Positions 18,473 through 28,208 of a stretch of 64,000 nucleotides of DNA are shown here, in pieces. The DNA comes from Pseudomonas asiatica (GTDB lineage: Bacteria; Pseudomonadota; Gammaproteobacteria; Pseudomonadales; Pseudomonadaceae): contig NZ_CP157874.1 of the NCBI RefSeq assembly GCF_040214835.1, positions 3,910,001 through 3,974,000 on the forward strand. The letters are read 5' to 3'. The first letter of the stretch is position 1; each line of letters starts with the position of its first letter. The notes beneath the pieces were generated by a model, which was not told where the DNA came from, did no database searches, and saw nothing but the letters and a program-made list of their open reading frames with translations. Made by a program: the position numbers and the translations under genes.

Positions 18473-19327
18473 TCAAGCAAAGCCAAAGAAGCGATTGAAA
18501 CAGTCTGCGACAAGGGCCGCGCCCTGCTCATCGTTCAGGTGCAGGTGATGGCCACCGGGCAGCGTCACCTGCTCGAAGGGTAGCTGCTCCAGCAACCCTG
18601 TGTGGCGCGCCAGCATGCCGTCGGCAGCCACCACCAGGCGCGCCGGGCAACTCACCCGGCGCACGTAGGCCATGGCCTGGGCCTCGCTCAGGCGCACTGG
18701 CGAAGGCAGGGTCAGGCGGCTGTCGCTGCGCCAGCTGTAACCGCCGGGCACCGGCATCAGGCCACGCTGGGCCAGCAGCTCGGCTGCCTCGCGGCTGACC
18801 GCGACCATGCCTTTCATGCGCGCCTGCACGCCCTGCTCCAGTGTGGTGTACACCGACTTGCGCTTGCCATCCAGGCGCAACTGGGCCTGCAGTGCCATGC
18901 CCAGCCGCTCACCGGCATCCTGCTCGGCGCCGGTCGGCGGGATGACGCCGTCGATCAGGGCCAGATGGCTAACCCGCTCCGGCAGCGCGCCAGCCAGTTG
19001 CACGGAAATGATTGCTCCCAGCGAATGGCCCAGCAGGGCGAACCGTTGCCAACCCAGCTGCTCGGCCACCCGCAGCACGTCATGGGCGTAGTCGGCCAGG
19101 GCATAGCCGGCGCCGAGCGGCCGGTGCTCGGAGTAACCATGCCCGGCCAGGTCCAGGGCGACGATGCGCAGGCCTTTCAGCTGCGGCGCCAGGCGGGCGA
19201 AGCTGTTGGCGTTGTCCAGCCAGCCATGCAGGGCGATTACCGGCAGCCCGTCCTCGGGGCCGAACAGGTGCGCCGCCAGTTCGATATGGCCCAGGCTCAG
19301 GCGGATTTCCTCGACCTGCGCGCTCAT
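18473..19327 (-). CDS. Alpha/beta hydrolase
   Basis: 284 residues, a complete alpha/beta-hydrolase fold: oxyanion-hole HGW at 34-36, DLAGHGYS at about 59-66, nucleophile S102 in LLGHSLGA, and a late GGHHLHLN histidine near the C-terminus. It resembles the serine-hydrolase-like (SERHL) branch of hydrolases. Substrate unknown. It overlaps the upstream hydrolase gene by four bases, so the two are translationally coupled. Confidence 0.87.
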   Translation of the reverse strand: MSAQVEEIRLSLGHIELAAHLFGPEDGLPVIALHGWLDNANSFARLAPQLKGLRIVALDLAGHGYSEHRPLGAGYALADYAHDVLRVAEQLGWQRFALLGHSLGAIISVQLAGALPERVSHLALIDGVIPPTGAEQDAGERLGMALQAQLRLDGKRKSVYTTLEQGVQARMKGMVAVSREAAELLAQRGLMPVPGGYSWRSDSRLTLPSPVRLSEAQAMAYVRRVSCPARLVVAADGMLARHTGLLEQLPFEQVTLPGGHHLHLNDEQGAALVADCFNRFFGFA

Positions 19328-20112
19328 GCCTGGCTCCAGCGGTCGAACAGGCCCTTGATCAGGCTGGCGGTGTCGGTTGGTCGCTCCAGCGGGAACATGT
19401 GCCCACCCGGCACGCTGTGGAACTCGCCCCTGGGCATGCCGCGCACAGCCAGTGTGTGGTGGCGGCGAATGACGTTGCTGCGCTCGCCGCGGACCATGGC
19501 CAGTGGCACCTGCAATTGCCGCGCGGGCGCAGGGCTGGTATGCGGGATGCTGCGGTAGATGCTGATTTCCGTGGCCGGGTCGAAGCGCAACTGCAGCCCC
19601 TGCTCCATCGCCTGCAGGCCGTGCTCTATGTAGGCATCAAGGCAGTCGGGGTCGAAATGGCGAAACAGTGACTTGCCGGCGAAATAGTCTCGGGCACTGT
19701 CTCGGTCATTGAAGGTTTCGCGGCGCCCCAGGGTGCGGCCAGCCGGGGTGATACGGTCAATGAAGCCGAAGCGCTTGGCGGTGCGCAGCAGCCACTGGTC
19801 GGCGCGGGTGAGCACCGGCGAGTCGAGCATCACCACGCCGCGGTAGTACTCGGGGCAGCGCAAGGCTGCGTGCAGGTGCAACACCCCGCCCAGCGAATGG
19901 CCGACGCCCCATACCGGCTGGTCCTGACGGGCCAGGTGGTGCAGCAGTTCATCGACCAGGCTCTGCCAGTTGTCGTCCACCGGAAAGCGCGGATCGTGGC
20001 CGTGCTGGGCCAGGTGCTGCACCTGGTAGTCCGGTGCCAGGGCGGCAAACAGCTTGCAGTAGGTGGCCGAGGGGAAACCGTTGGCATGGGCGAAGAAGAT
20101 CTGCTGCGACAT
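19324..20112 (-). CDS. Alpha/beta hydrolase, first gene of the cluster
   Basis: 262 residues. FFAHANGFPSATY near the N-terminus supplies the oxyanion region, S73 is the nucleophile in GVGHSLGG, and the C-terminal VPGGHMFPLE supplies the histidine. The start at 20112 is preferred over an in-frame upstream start about 20 codons earlier because the fold begins right at MSQQIFFAHANG. Substrate unknown. It heads a probable operon with the second hydrolase, the leader ORF, the DUF4892 gene and the permease. Confidence 0.85.
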   Translation of the reverse strand: MSQQIFFAHANGFPSATYCKLFAALAPDYQVQHLAQHGHDPRFPVDDNWQSLVDELLHHLARQDQPVWGVGHSLGGVLHLHAALRCPEYYRGVVMLDSPVLTRADQWLLRTAKRFGFIDRITPAGRTLGRRETFNDRDSARDYFAGKSLFRHFDPDCLDAYIEHGLQAMEQGLQLRFDPATEISIYRSIPHTSPAPARQLQVPLAMVRGERSNVIRRHHTLAVRGMPRGEFHSVPGGHMFPLERPTDTASLIKGLFDRWSQA

Positions 20113-20217
20113 GGCGCCGGGTCCGGATGGAGGATGATGGCCCATTGTCGGTATCGCGGGGCAGTTCGGCAACGTCCGGAAAGGTCATCGGCGAGGGCTA
20201 TCAGGTCAGGCTTGCGG

Positions 20218-20272
20218 GAGATCGCCCAGCCCCTTGGGCTGCACTGTCGCGTAGATAACTGAGTTCGCAAGC
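20218..20272. repeat. 55-bp conserved module beside REP, copy 2
   Basis: About 90% identical by hand alignment to the reverse complement of 8129-8184. It is followed 13 bp later by a REP of the same class as at 8029. The 304-bp gap 20113-20416 contains this composite and no gene I can see. Confidence 0.85.
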
Positions 20273-20285
20273 AATCCGCAAACAC

Positions 20286-20370
20286 TGTGGGAGCGGCTTT
20301 AGCCGCGAAGAATCCAACACGGTGCATGGCACCGGCTGCGCCGGTGTTCGCGGCTAAAGCCGCTCCCCCA
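20286..20370. repeat. REP pair downstream of sixA
   Basis: GTGGGAGCGGCTTTAGCCGC and the mate GCGGCTAAAGCCGCTCCC flank an inner CACCGGCTGCGCCGGTG hairpin. Confidence 0.9.
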
Positions 20371-20416
20371 GCTCAAGGCGGGGGCGCTACCTGTCCGCGC
20401 AGCGCCCCCCTGGGTT

Positions 20417-20875
20417 TCAGGCCGGCGAGTTGATCGCCCGAAGGGTCATCAGCCCAGCCAGCGGCCAGTCCCCTTCCAGCTCCGCCAGGCTTGCAGTGCT
20501 CATGCCTGCCGGTTGCTGCTGGTGGCCATGCTGCAACGCCCCGACCAGGGTACCCACCAGCGGCTGGTGGCTGACCAGCAGCACATGCTCCAGGCCCAGG
20601 CGCTCGATTTCGCCGATAACCTGCTGCACATCACTGTCAGGCGTCAGCCAGGGCACGGTGCGCACCGGTTCGGCGAAGCCCAGGGTGTCATGCACCAGGG
20701 CGGCCGTTTGCTGGGCGCGTACGTAAGGGCTGGCGATGATCGCCTGCAGCGGCTGGCCCAGCAGGCGGGCGGCGCTGTGCAGCACCTGCTCGCGACCATG
20801 GGCGGTCAGCCGGCGCTCGGCATCGCTGTTGGCCCGCGGCTCCGCTTCACCGTGGCGCAGTACCCACAGCTTCAC
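20417..20875 (-). CDS. sixA: SixA, phosphohistidine phosphatase
   Basis: 152 residues, histidine phosphatase superfamily. RHGEAEPRANSDAERRLTAHG at the N-terminus carries R7-H8-G9 with catalytic H8, ASPYVRAQQTA supplies the second arginine, and VLLVSHQPLVG the second histidine. SixA removes phosphate from phosphohistidine on HPt domains or PTS proteins in the cytoplasm. It overlaps the DUF4389 gene by four bases. Confidence 0.92.
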   Translation of the reverse strand: MKLWVLRHGEAEPRANSDAERRLTAHGREQVLHSAARLLGQPLQAIIASPYVRAQQTAALVHDTLGFAEPVRTVPWLTPDSDVQQVIGEIERLGLEHVLLVSHQPLVGTLVGALQHGHQQQPAGMSTASLAELEGDWPLAGLMTLRAINSPA

Positions 20876-21219
20876 AGCTTGGGCTCCTCGTCACGCACCG
20901 GGTGCGGGGCCGGGGCCACCGCGTGCGGCGCCTCGCCTTCCGGGGCACGCGGTGCCGGCCAGTCGGCGAACGGCCACGGTTTCTGATCGCTGTGGAAGCT
21001 GCCAAAGCGGCCGATCTGCGCCAGGTACTGGCTCAGGCTGTCGCCGAAGTTCATCAGGCTGGCGCTGGGGGCGCCGTACACCAGGCGGTAGATCAGTTGT
21101 ACCAGCACCAGGCCACCGAGCAGCAGCTCGGCCAGCTGCCAGACCACCAGGAACACCACCATCCACAGGACCCGCAGGATGATCGACTCGCGCTGAGCGC
21201 GTTCGGGCGTATCGTTCAT
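20872..21219 (-). CDS. DUF4389 membrane protein
   Basis: 115 residues: a cytosolic start, one long or two short hydrophobic helices (about 15-47, ILRVLWMVVFLVVWQLAELL), then RLVYGAPSASLMNFGDSLSQYL and a Pro/Ala/charged tail. Matches the DUF4389 pattern. Family members lie near gpsA and sixA in pseudomonads; function is unknown. The stop is fused to the sixA start. Confidence 0.8.
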   Translation of the reverse strand: MNDTPERAQRESIILRVLWMVVFLVVWQLAELLLGGLVLVQLIYRLVYGAPSASLMNFGDSLSQYLAQIGRFGSFHSDQKPWPFADWPAPRAPEGEAPHAVAPAPHPVRDEEPKL

Positions 21220-21255
21220 GTGTTGCTCCTTGCTGTTGTCAGAGCCGCTGAAGGC

Positions 21256-22281
21256 TCAGTTGAAACCGCTGATGGAAATGAAATCGACATCGGTCTTCGG
21301 CTCGGCACGCATCAGGTGCTCGATCACCTGGTTCAGCGTGCGGCCTTCGAACAGGATGGCATGCAGGCCAGCCACCAGCGGCATGTACACCTGCACTTCC
21401 TGCGCCTTGGCCTTGAGCACCTTGAGGGTGTTGACGCCTTCGGCCACTTCGCCCAGGCGGTTGACCGCCTGCTCCAGGCTCAGGCCCTGGCCCAGCGCGT
21501 GGCCGACCTGGTAGTTGCGGCTCTTGGGCGAGGAGCAGGTGACGATCAGGTCACCGACACCAGCCAGGCCGAGGAAGGTCATCGGGTTGGCGCCCTGGCT
21601 GACGGCGAAGCGGGTCATCTCGGCCAGGGCGCGGGTAATCAGCATGCTCTTGGTGTTCTCGCCCATGCCCAGGGCCACCGCCATGCCGGCGATGATGGCG
21701 TAGACGTTCTTCAGCGCCCCGCCCAGCTCGACGCCAAAGCGGTCGGCACTGGCGTAGACGCGGAAGGTACGCCCATGCAGCACGGCCTGCACCTGCTGGC
21801 ACAGTTTTTCGTCCTCGCTGGCAACTACCGTGGCGGTCAGTGCATGTTCGGCGATTTCACGGGCCAGGTTGGGGCCGGACAGCACGCCGATGCGCGCCTC
21901 GGGGGCGATTTCCTCGAGGATCTGGCTCATCAGTTTGAAGCTTTGCGCTTCGATGCCCTTGGTCAGGCTGACCAGGCCCTTGCCGCGCAGCAGCTCGGCA
22001 TGCGGGGCCAGCACGCTGCGCAAGGCGCTCGATGGCAGGGCGACGAAAATCAGCTCGCTGGCCTGCAGGGTGGCCAGCAGGTCGCTGACCGGCTCGACGC
22101 CGTCGTGCAGGCGGATGCCCTTGAGGTAGCGCGGATTCTCGCGATTGACGCGCATGGCCTCGGCCTGTTCCGGGTCGCGCATCCATTGGCGCACCGGCAC
22201 ACCGTTTTCTGCCAGCAGGTTCGCCACGGCGGTGCCGAAGCTGCCGCCTCCCAGAACTGCAACAGGTTGCTGTTCAGTCAT
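21256..22281 (-). CDS. gpsA: GpsA, NAD(P)+ glycerol-3-phosphate dehydrogenase
   Basis: 341 residues. N-terminal Rossmann motif [13 protein letters not shown], then PSSALRS, the SLTKGIE segment, [11 protein letters not shown] and the C-terminal catalytic region with [14 protein letters not shown] and [20 protein letters not shown]. It reduces dihydroxyacetone phosphate to sn-glycerol-3-phosphate for phospholipid synthesis. Start ATG at 22281 is preferred to an in-frame TTG two codons upstream. It heads the gpsA-DUF4389-sixA cluster. Confidence 0.97.
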   Translation of the reverse strand: MTEQQPVAVLGGGSFGTAVANLLAENGVPVRQWMRDPEQAEAMRVNRENPRYLKGIRLHDGVEPVSDLLATLQASELIFVALPSSALRSVLAPHAELLRGKGLVSLTKGIEAQSFKLMSQILEEIAPEARIGVLSGPNLAREIAEHALTATVVASEDEKLCQQVQAVLHGRTFRVYASADRFGVELGGALKNVYAIIAGMAVALGMGENTKSMLITRALAEMTRFAVSQGANPMTFLGLAGVGDLIVTCSSPKSRNYQVGHALGQGLSLEQAVNRLGEVAEGVNTLKVLKAKAQEVQVYMPLVAGLHAILFEGRTLNQVIEHLMRAEPKTDVDFISISGFN

Positions 22282-22360
22282 ATCCAATCCGTTAAAGCCA
22301 AAAGTTAAGTGGCGACCCGGCCATTATACGGCTCGCCTGCTACAGAACCAGTGTCAGTAC

Positions 22361-22455
22361 TGGCCTCTTCGCGGGTAAACCCGCTCCCACAGGTACAACG
22401 AAGCCTTCAGTAGCGGTGCGGTCCTTGTGGGAGCGGGTTTACCCGCGAAAGGGCC
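22361..22455. repeat. REP pair between gpsA and TonB receptor
   Basis: Inverted GCCTCTTCGCGGGTAAACCC and GGGTTTACCCGCGAAAGGGCC arms in a divergent intergenic region. Confidence 0.9.
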
Positions 22456-22502
22456 ATCACGGGTAATGCAGATCACTGGCAAATACGCCACGGTCAGTTA
22501 CC

Positions 22503-24656
22503 ATGCCTGTTTCAATCCTGATACAAGGCCGCTTTGTGTTCCCTGGCACGCCCCCGTACCCGCGCCTGCTCATACTGACTGCCCTGCTCGGTGGCCCGGC
22601 CGTGGCCGATGACCTGTTCATCGACAACACGGACCTGCCGCAGGTTCTGACCGCCACGCGCCTGAAACAATCCCCCGCCGCAGTCCCGGGCAGCATGACC
22701 GTGCTCGACAGCGAGCTGATCCGCGCCAGCGGTGCCCGCGACATCCCCGAGCTGCTGCGCCTGGTGCCGGGCATGATGGTGGGCTACAACGCCGGCAACC
22801 AACCCACGGTCAACTACCATGGCAGCAACGTCAACGATGCCCGGCGCATGCAGGTGCTGATCGATGGCCGTTCGGTGTACCGCGCCGGCCTGGCCACGGT
22901 GGACTGGAGCGACATCCCCCTGGCCATGGAGGATATCGAGCGCATCGAGGTGTTCCGCGGCCCCAACACGGTCAGCTATGGCGCCAACGCGCTGATGGCG
23001 GTGGTCAACATCCTTACCCGCAACCCTGCCGACAGCCATGGCACGCGGCTGAAGATGACCCGCGGCCAGGACGGCATCAATGATTTCTACGCCAGCCACG
23101 GCTTCGGCTGGGATGGCGGCGACATGCGCCTGTCGCTGTCCGGCCAGCAGGACGATGGCTTCGACGAGAACCAGTTCGGCCAGGACTACCGCGACAGCCG
23201 CCGGCTGACCCGCTTCAATATCAACGCCAGCCACAGCCTGGCACACGACCAGACCCTGGAATGGCAACTGGCGGCGAAGGAAGGCAGCAACCAGCGGCCT
23301 TATACCTATCAGCCGGTGTTCGGTGACTACCAAGCGGGCAACGATGCAGACGTCAATGCCAAGGATTATGCGGGGTCGATGCGTTGGACTAAGGACTTCA
23401 GTTCCGAGCACAGCCTCTATATCCAAGGGTCGGCCCAGCATTTTGACCGCCAACAGGTGTGGCGCGCCTGCGATGCGCTTCTATCGTTTAGTCCTGAGTT
23501 GACGCGACTATGGCAAATCAACCCTGATTTTGCCGAGAAAGTGGCGCGCGGCGTTCCCGTGGGAAAACCACCCCTCACCGACGATCCTGTACTAAAAGAG
23601 CTCGCACGTCAGGTAAAAAATCAGTGGGATGAGGGCGGAAGCGACCCAGTCTGCGGCGACGTCGACCAGAGCACCCGCGAAACCCGCTACGACCTGGAAA
23701 TCCAGGACACCCTGAGCCTGACCGACAGCCTGCGCCTGCTCAGCGGCATGAACTACCGCTATGATCGTGCCGACTCGCAGACCTACTTCAATGGCAGCAT
23801 CGACGACCAGACCTGGCGCCTGTTCGGCCAGCTGGAGTGGCGCGCCGACGAGCACTGGATCCTGCAGGGCGGTGCCATGTTCGAGGACTCGCGCCTGTCC
23901 GGCAGCTCGCTGACCCCACGCGTGGCGGTCAACTACCTGATCACCCCGCGCCATGGCCTGCGTGCGGTGTATTCCGAGGCAGTGCGCTCGCCAGACATGT
24001 TCGAGAACAACGTCAACTGGAGCTATACGGTCAAGAACCTGAGCCCAACCCCCAATGCATTCAAGCTGCAAAACGGCGAATACTTCGTCAAGACCCGCGG
24101 CCCGGGCGACCTCGACCAGGAACGCATGCGCTCGCGCGAACTGGGCTACAACGGCTACTTCAGCGACATCGACCTGAACATGGATGTGAAGCTGTTCTAC
24201 GACGAGATCACCGGAATGATCAGCGAGCCCCTGAAGAACAACCAGTACATCGCCAGCAACGCCAACAAGGCCCGTTTCAGCGGCAGCGAGGCGCAACTGG
24301 ACTGGCGCCCGACCCTGCGCGACCGCCTGCGCCTTACCTACGCCTACGTCGATGCCTGGGCCAGCAACCCCGCCGACCGCCGCCTCAGCGCGCGCAACAG
24401 CGGCTCGGCCGGGTGGATGCGCGAGTGGGGCGACGGCTGGTCCAGTGCGCTGTTCTATTACGGCGACGATGCGCTCAACCAGTACCGCTACGAGCGCCTG
24501 GACCTGCGCCTGGCCAAGCGCTTCCGGGTGCATGGCAGCAACCTGGAGCTGGCGGCGCTGTGGCAACAGCGCCTGGACGATGAGCCGACCACGGCAATCC
24601 AGAACCGCTACGACAGCCGCCACCGCCTGAGCGTCAGCGCGGAGCTGGAGTTCTGA
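22503..24656 (+). CDS. TonB-dependent outer-membrane receptor
   Basis: 717 residues. Signal sequence (LLILTALLGGPAVA, about 22-35), plug domain about 50-165 with ATRLKQSPAAVPGSMTVLD, IPELLRLVPGMMV, QVLIDGRSVYR and IERIEVFRGPNTVSYGANA, then a beta-barrel ending in the aromatic terminus SVSAELEF. The ligand cannot be read from sequence. One extracellular-loop region (nt about 23450-23655, two cysteines) has AT-rich, atypical codon use compared with the rest. The stop overlaps the next start by one base (TGATG). Receptor, periplasmic binding protein and hybrid kinase look like one operon. Start choice is uncertain within the first 20 codons. Confidence 0.88.
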   Translation: MPVSILIQGRFVFPGTPPYPRLLILTALLGGPAVADDLFIDNTDLPQVLTATRLKQSPAAVPGSMTVLDSELIRASGARDIPELLRLVPGMMVGYNAGNQPTVNYHGSNVNDARRMQVLIDGRSVYRAGLATVDWSDIPLAMEDIERIEVFRGPNTVSYGANALMAVVNILTRNPADSHGTRLKMTRGQDGINDFYASHGFGWDGGDMRLSLSGQQDDGFDENQFGQDYRDSRRLTRFNINASHSLAHDQTLEWQLAAKEGSNQRPYTYQPVFGDYQAGNDADVNAKDYAGSMRWTKDFSSEHSLYIQGSAQHFDRQQVWRACDALLSFSPELTRLWQINPDFAEKVARGVPVGKPPLTDDPVLKELARQVKNQWDEGGSDPVCGDVDQSTRETRYDLEIQDTLSLTDSLRLLSGMNYRYDRADSQTYFNGSIDDQTWRLFGQLEWRADEHWILQGGAMFEDSRLSGSSLTPRVAVNYLITPRHGLRAVYSEAVRSPDMFENNVNWSYTVKNLSPTPNAFKLQNGEYFVKTRGPGDLDQERMRSRELGYNGYFSDIDLNMDVKLFYDEITGMISEPLKNNQYIASNANKARFSGSEAQLDWRPTLRDRLRLTYAYVDAWASNPADRRLSARNSGSAGWMREWGDGWSSALFYYGDDALNQYRYERLDLRLAKRFRVHGSNLELAALWQQRLDDEPTTAIQNRYDSRHRLSVSAELEF

Positions 24657-25546
24657 TGGCCCTGCTGCTGCGCCTGTTGCTGTTGTGCCTGTGGCCGATG
24701 GGGCCACTGTCCGCCAGCGAAATCCTGTTGGTAGGCGCGGAAGACCAACCCGGCATTCGCAGTTTCGTCGCTGCGCTGGAAAGCCGCCGGCCGCACGATC
24801 ACGTGCATTTCCAGACCACCGTGGACCTGCCACGCCCGGGCAAGCTCAAGGCTGACCAGCGCCTGATCTTGCTGGACAACGCCGCACTGGAATGGCGCCT
24901 TGGGGAAACCGCCGGCCCGCCGGCTCTGGCCATGAGGGTCAGCCGGGTACAGGCTGAACAGCGCCTGGGAAAGTCGCGGCCCGCGTTCCTCACGTTGCTG
25001 TGGAGCGACCCGCCGCTGGGCCGGCAGCTGCGCCTGGCGCGCTACCTGCTGCCGCAGGCCCAGCGCATTGGTGTGCTGTACGGTGAGCACAGCAGCTTTC
25101 TGCTCGAAGAGCTGCGCCATGCCGCCCGCGCGCTGGGCCTGGAGATCATTGCCCAGGACTGGCCCGACCCGCGCGACAGCCGCCCTCTGCAACATTTGTT
25201 GGCCAACAGTGACGTGCTGCTGGGCCTGGACGATGCCGACCTGTTCAACTCCAAGACTGCGAAGAACCTGCTGTTGAGCAGCTATGGCCGGCAGATGGCG
25301 CTGATCGGCCCGAACGCAGGGTTTGTCCGTGCCGGCGCCCTGGCCAGCACCTTCAGCGACCAGGACGATTGGCTGGCGGTACTCGACCAGTTGCTCGACC
25401 AGCCACCGGCGCGCTGGCCGCGCAGCCTGTACCCGGTACGCTTCGGCGTCAGCGGCAACCAGCAGGTGGCGCGCGCCCTGGGCCTTGAACCGATCGATCC
25501 GAACGCCGCCGCCAAGGCCCTGGCCGAAGGAGAACCCACCCCATGA
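24656..25546 (+). CDS. Periplasmic ABC-type substrate-binding-like protein
   Basis: 296 residues with a leucine-rich signal peptide (about 1-21, ending SAS). The fold signals are those of ABC substrate-binding proteins of the PF04392 type: [44 protein letters not shown] and [17 protein letters not shown]. No permease or ATPase gene is nearby, so it may serve as a sensor rather than a transporter. It sits between the TonB receptor and the kinase, overlapping the first by one base and the second by four. The role of ligand sensor for the kinase is inference. Confidence 0.78.
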   Translation: MALLLRLLLLCLWPMGPLSASEILLVGAEDQPGIRSFVAALESRRPHDHVHFQTTVDLPRPGKLKADQRLILLDNAALEWRLGETAGPPALAMRVSRVQAEQRLGKSRPAFLTLLWSDPPLGRQLRLARYLLPQAQRIGVLYGEHSSFLLEELRHAARALGLEIIAQDWPDPRDSRPLQHLLANSDVLLGLDDADLFNSKTAKNLLLSSYGRQMALIGPNAGFVRAGALASTFSDQDDWLAVLDQLLDQPPARWPRSLYPVRFGVSGNQQVARALGLEPIDPNAAAKALAEGEPTP

Positions 25547-27474
25547 GCAAGCGCCTGAGCTGGGACATCCACACCCGCACCCAGATCATCAGCCTCGGCC
25601 CTGCCCTGCTGCTGACCTTGCTGCTGATCAGCTTCTTCACCTTCGTGCGTATCCAGGACCTGCGCCAGGAACTGAACCACACCGGGCAACTGATCGCCAA
25701 CCAGCTGGCTCCAGCCTCGGAATACGGGGTGATCTCGGGCAACAATGAAGTGCTCGAGGGCCTGATGCGCGCCACGCTCAGCATCCCTCACGTGCGCTTC
25801 CTCGAGGTGCAGGACAGCCGCAACCACATCCTGGTGTATGTGGAGCAGTCCGACGAAAGCGCCAACCGCGCGCAGCGCGTCGAAGTGTTCCAGGCGCCCA
25901 TCCGCCTGCAGCAGATCCGCCTGGACAGCGACTTCCTGCAACAGGGCAAGGCCACCACCCCGGCCATCGGCGATGATTACCTGGGCCGGGTCATCGTCGG
26001 CATGTCCGATGACGCCTTCAGCCAGCGCCAGCAGGAAATCGTGATCAAGGCCGGCATCCTCGCGCTGTTCGCCCTGCTGTTCACCTTCCTGCTGGCGCGC
26101 CGCCTGGCCCTGAGCCTGGCCAAGCCGATCAGCGACATGGGCCATGCGGTCAAGGCCATCCAGCAGGGCGAGTACCACACCCTGTTGCCGGTGGTCGATG
26201 ACAGCGAACTGGGCCACCTGGCGCGCCACATCAACAACCTGGCCCACGCCCTGGAGCAGGCCAGCAATGAACAGAAGCAGGCCATTGCCGAACTGATCCA
26301 GGCCCGCGAGGAGGCCGAACAGGCCAACCGCGCCAAATCGGACTTCCTGGCGATGATGAGCCACGAGCTGCGCACGCCGATGAATGGCGTGCTGGGCATG
26401 CTGCAGTTGCTGGAAACCACCCAGCTGAACAGCGAACAGGCCGAATACACCGCGGTGGCCAGCGAGTCTACCGGGCACCTGCTCAAGGTCATCAACGACA
26501 TCCTCGACTTCTCGCGCATCGAACGCGCCGCGCTGCAACTGGAACACATCGACTTCAACCTGGGCGAGCTGATCACCAGCAGCGTCCAGTCGTTCCAGCA
26601 CAGCGCCCAGCAGCGCGGCCTTGCCCTGCACCTGCAACTGCCGGCGGGTATCGAGCAGCTGCAGGTGAACGGCGACCCCACGCGCATCCGCCAGATCCTG
26701 CTGAACCTGGTCGGCAATGCGCTGAAATTCACCGAACGCGGCCAGGTACAGGTCGAGGCGCGCTGGCAGGTGCTCGACCGCCAGCTGATCTGGCTGACCT
26801 GCAGCGTGCGCGACACCGGTATCGGCATCGACAACGAGCGCCTGGAAATGATGTTCGTCGCCTTCCAGCAGGCCGACAGCTCGATTTCCCGCCGCTATGG
26901 CGGCACCGGGCTGGGGCTGTCGATCGCCCGCACCCTGGCCGAACGAATGGGCGGCAAGCTGCGCGGCGAAAGCCGTGAAGGCCTGGGCTCGACCTTTACC
27001 CTGGAGATGCCGCTGGCCCTGGCCAGCCCTGCCCCGGTATCGCTGACGCTGCCAAGCGCTGCGCCGCCGGCGGTGGCCGACAATGATCAGGTGCTGCTGG
27101 TAGAGGACAATCCAGTCAACCAAAGTGTCATCGAGGCCATGCTGCGTAGCCTGGGGCTGGCGGTATGCACGGCCGAAGACGGCCTGGAGGCGGTCGAACG
27201 GGTCAGCCGGCAGCGTTTTGCCGCCGTGCTGATGGACTGCCGCCTGCCGCACCTGGACGGCTATGAAGCCACCCGGCGTATCCGCCAGCTGCCCAACGGC
27301 GCCAGGCTACCGATCATCGCCCTGACCGCCAACGCCTTGCAGGGCGACCGCGAGCGTTGCATGGCGGCCGGCATGGACGACTACCTGAGCAAACCCTTGC
27401 GCCGCACCGAACTGCAGCGCGTGCTGCAGCGCTGGCTACCCGGTCAGACAACCGCGACTGGCGATAAATGCTAA
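25543..27474 (+). CDS. Hybrid sensor histidine kinase, probable PA1611 counterpart
   Basis: 643 residues. TM1 about 18-37, periplasmic domain about 38-165 with [19 protein letters not shown] reminiscent of BarA/GacS sensors, TM2 about 168-188, HAMP about 189-240, coiled coil, HisKA with phospho-acceptor H274 ([12 protein letters not shown]), HATPase boxes [16 protein letters not shown] and GGTGLGLSI, then a receiver with D565 in [12 protein letters not shown]. No HPt domain, so it needs a separate phosphotransfer protein. It lies immediately upstream of fabA and close to gpsA, the same setting as the P. aeruginosa hybrid kinase PA1611, which is known to act in the RetS/GacS network; orthology is inferred from position and architecture. 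Its stop is about 205 bp from fabA. Confidence 0.9.
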   Translation: MSKRLSWDIHTRTQIISLGPALLLTLLLISFFTFVRIQDLRQELNHTGQLIANQLAPASEYGVISGNNEVLEGLMRATLSIPHVRFLEVQDSRNHILVYVEQSDESANRAQRVEVFQAPIRLQQIRLDSDFLQQGKATTPAIGDDYLGRVIVGMSDDAFSQRQQEIVIKAGILALFALLFTFLLARRLALSLAKPISDMGHAVKAIQQGEYHTLLPVVDDSELGHLARHINNLAHALEQASNEQKQAIAELIQAREEAEQANRAKSDFLAMMSHELRTPMNGVLGMLQLLETTQLNSEQAEYTAVASESTGHLLKVINDILDFSRIERAALQLEHIDFNLGELITSSVQSFQHSAQQRGLALHLQLPAGIEQLQVNGDPTRIRQILLNLVGNALKFTERGQVQVEARWQVLDRQLIWLTCSVRDTGIGIDNERLEMMFVAFQQADSSISRRYGGTGLGLSIARTLAERMGGKLRGESREGLGSTFTLEMPLALASPAPVSLTLPSAAPPAVADNDQVLLVEDNPVNQSVIEAMLRSLGLAVCTAEDGLEAVERVSRQRFAAVLMDCRLPHLDGYEATRRIRQLPNGARLPIIALTANALQGDRERCMAAGMDDYLSKPLRRTELQRVLQRWLPGQTTATGDKC

Positions 27475-27515
27475 AGTGCGGCAGTCTTAAACACTGGACA
27501 GGACCTTCATCGGAC

Positions 27516-27567
27516 CTGAAAATAGACGTTTCAGTGCACACCTGTACTTCTTTCACCGGGTGCACTG
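27516..27567 (+). promoter_or_regulatory. Dyad-rich fabA upstream region, candidate operators
   Basis: CTGAAAATAGACGTTTCAG (27516-27534) is an inverted repeat. Next to it AGTGCACACCTGTACT (27533-27548) is an imperfect 16-bp dyad of the kind bound by TetR-type fatty-acid regulators. CAGTGCAC (27532-27539) also pairs with GTGCACTG (27560-27567). They lie 115-165 bp before fabA. Assignment to a regulator is tentative. Confidence 0.35.
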
Positions 27568-27681
27568 TGACTTTCACCACAACGCAATAGTCTACCTGTA
27601 GGCTGCCGTCTCGGACGCGATGCGTATCGGGCCGGCCGGGAAGATTCATCCCCTGCCGCAGGGGGTTATTGAGGAGCTCGC

Positions 27682-28197
27682 ATGACCAAACAACACGCCT
27701 TTACTCGGGAAGACCTGCTGCGCTGCAGTCGCGGTGAGCTGTTCGGCCCAGGTAATGCGCAACTGCCCGCGCCGAACATGCTGATGGTCGATCGCATCAC
27801 CCATATCAGCGAAGAAGGCGGCAAGTACGGCAAAGGTGAATTGGTCGCCGAGCTGGATATCAATCCGGACCTGTGGTTCTTCGCCTGCCACTTCGAAGGC
27901 GACCCGGTAATGCCGGGCTGCCTGGGCCTCGACGCCATGTGGCAGCTGGTAGGTTTCTTCCTCGGCTGGCAGGGCCTGCCGGGCCGCGGTCGCGCCCTGG
28001 GTTCGGGCGAGGTGAAGTTCTTTGGCCAGGTACTGCCGGAAGCCAAGAAAGTCACTTACAACATTCACATCAAGCGCGTCCTGAAGGGCAAGCTGAACAT
28101 GGCCATCGCCGATGGCTCGGTCAGCGTCGACGGCCGCGAGATCTACACTGCCGAAGGCCTGCGGGTCGGCGTGTTCACCTCCACTGACAATTTCTAA
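27682..28197 (+). CDS. fabA: FabA, 3-hydroxydecanoyl-ACP dehydratase/isomerase
   Basis: 171 residues, exact family length. Hotdog fold with catalytic H70 ([15 protein letters not shown]) and D84 (CLGLDAMWQ). It dehydrates 3-hydroxydecanoyl-ACP and isomerises trans-2- to cis-3-decenoyl-ACP, the committed step to unsaturated fatty acids in the cytosol. GAGGAG precedes the ATG. fabB follows after 11 bp, the classical fabAB operon. Confidence 0.98.
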   Translation: MTKQHAFTREDLLRCSRGELFGPGNAQLPAPNMLMVDRITHISEEGGKYGKGELVAELDINPDLWFFACHFEGDPVMPGCLGLDAMWQLVGFFLGWQGLPGRGRALGSGEVKFFGQVLPEAKKVTYNIHIKRVLKGKLNMAIADGSVSVDGREIYTAEGLRVGVFTSTDNF

Positions 28198-28208
28198 GGG
28201 TTATTCGC

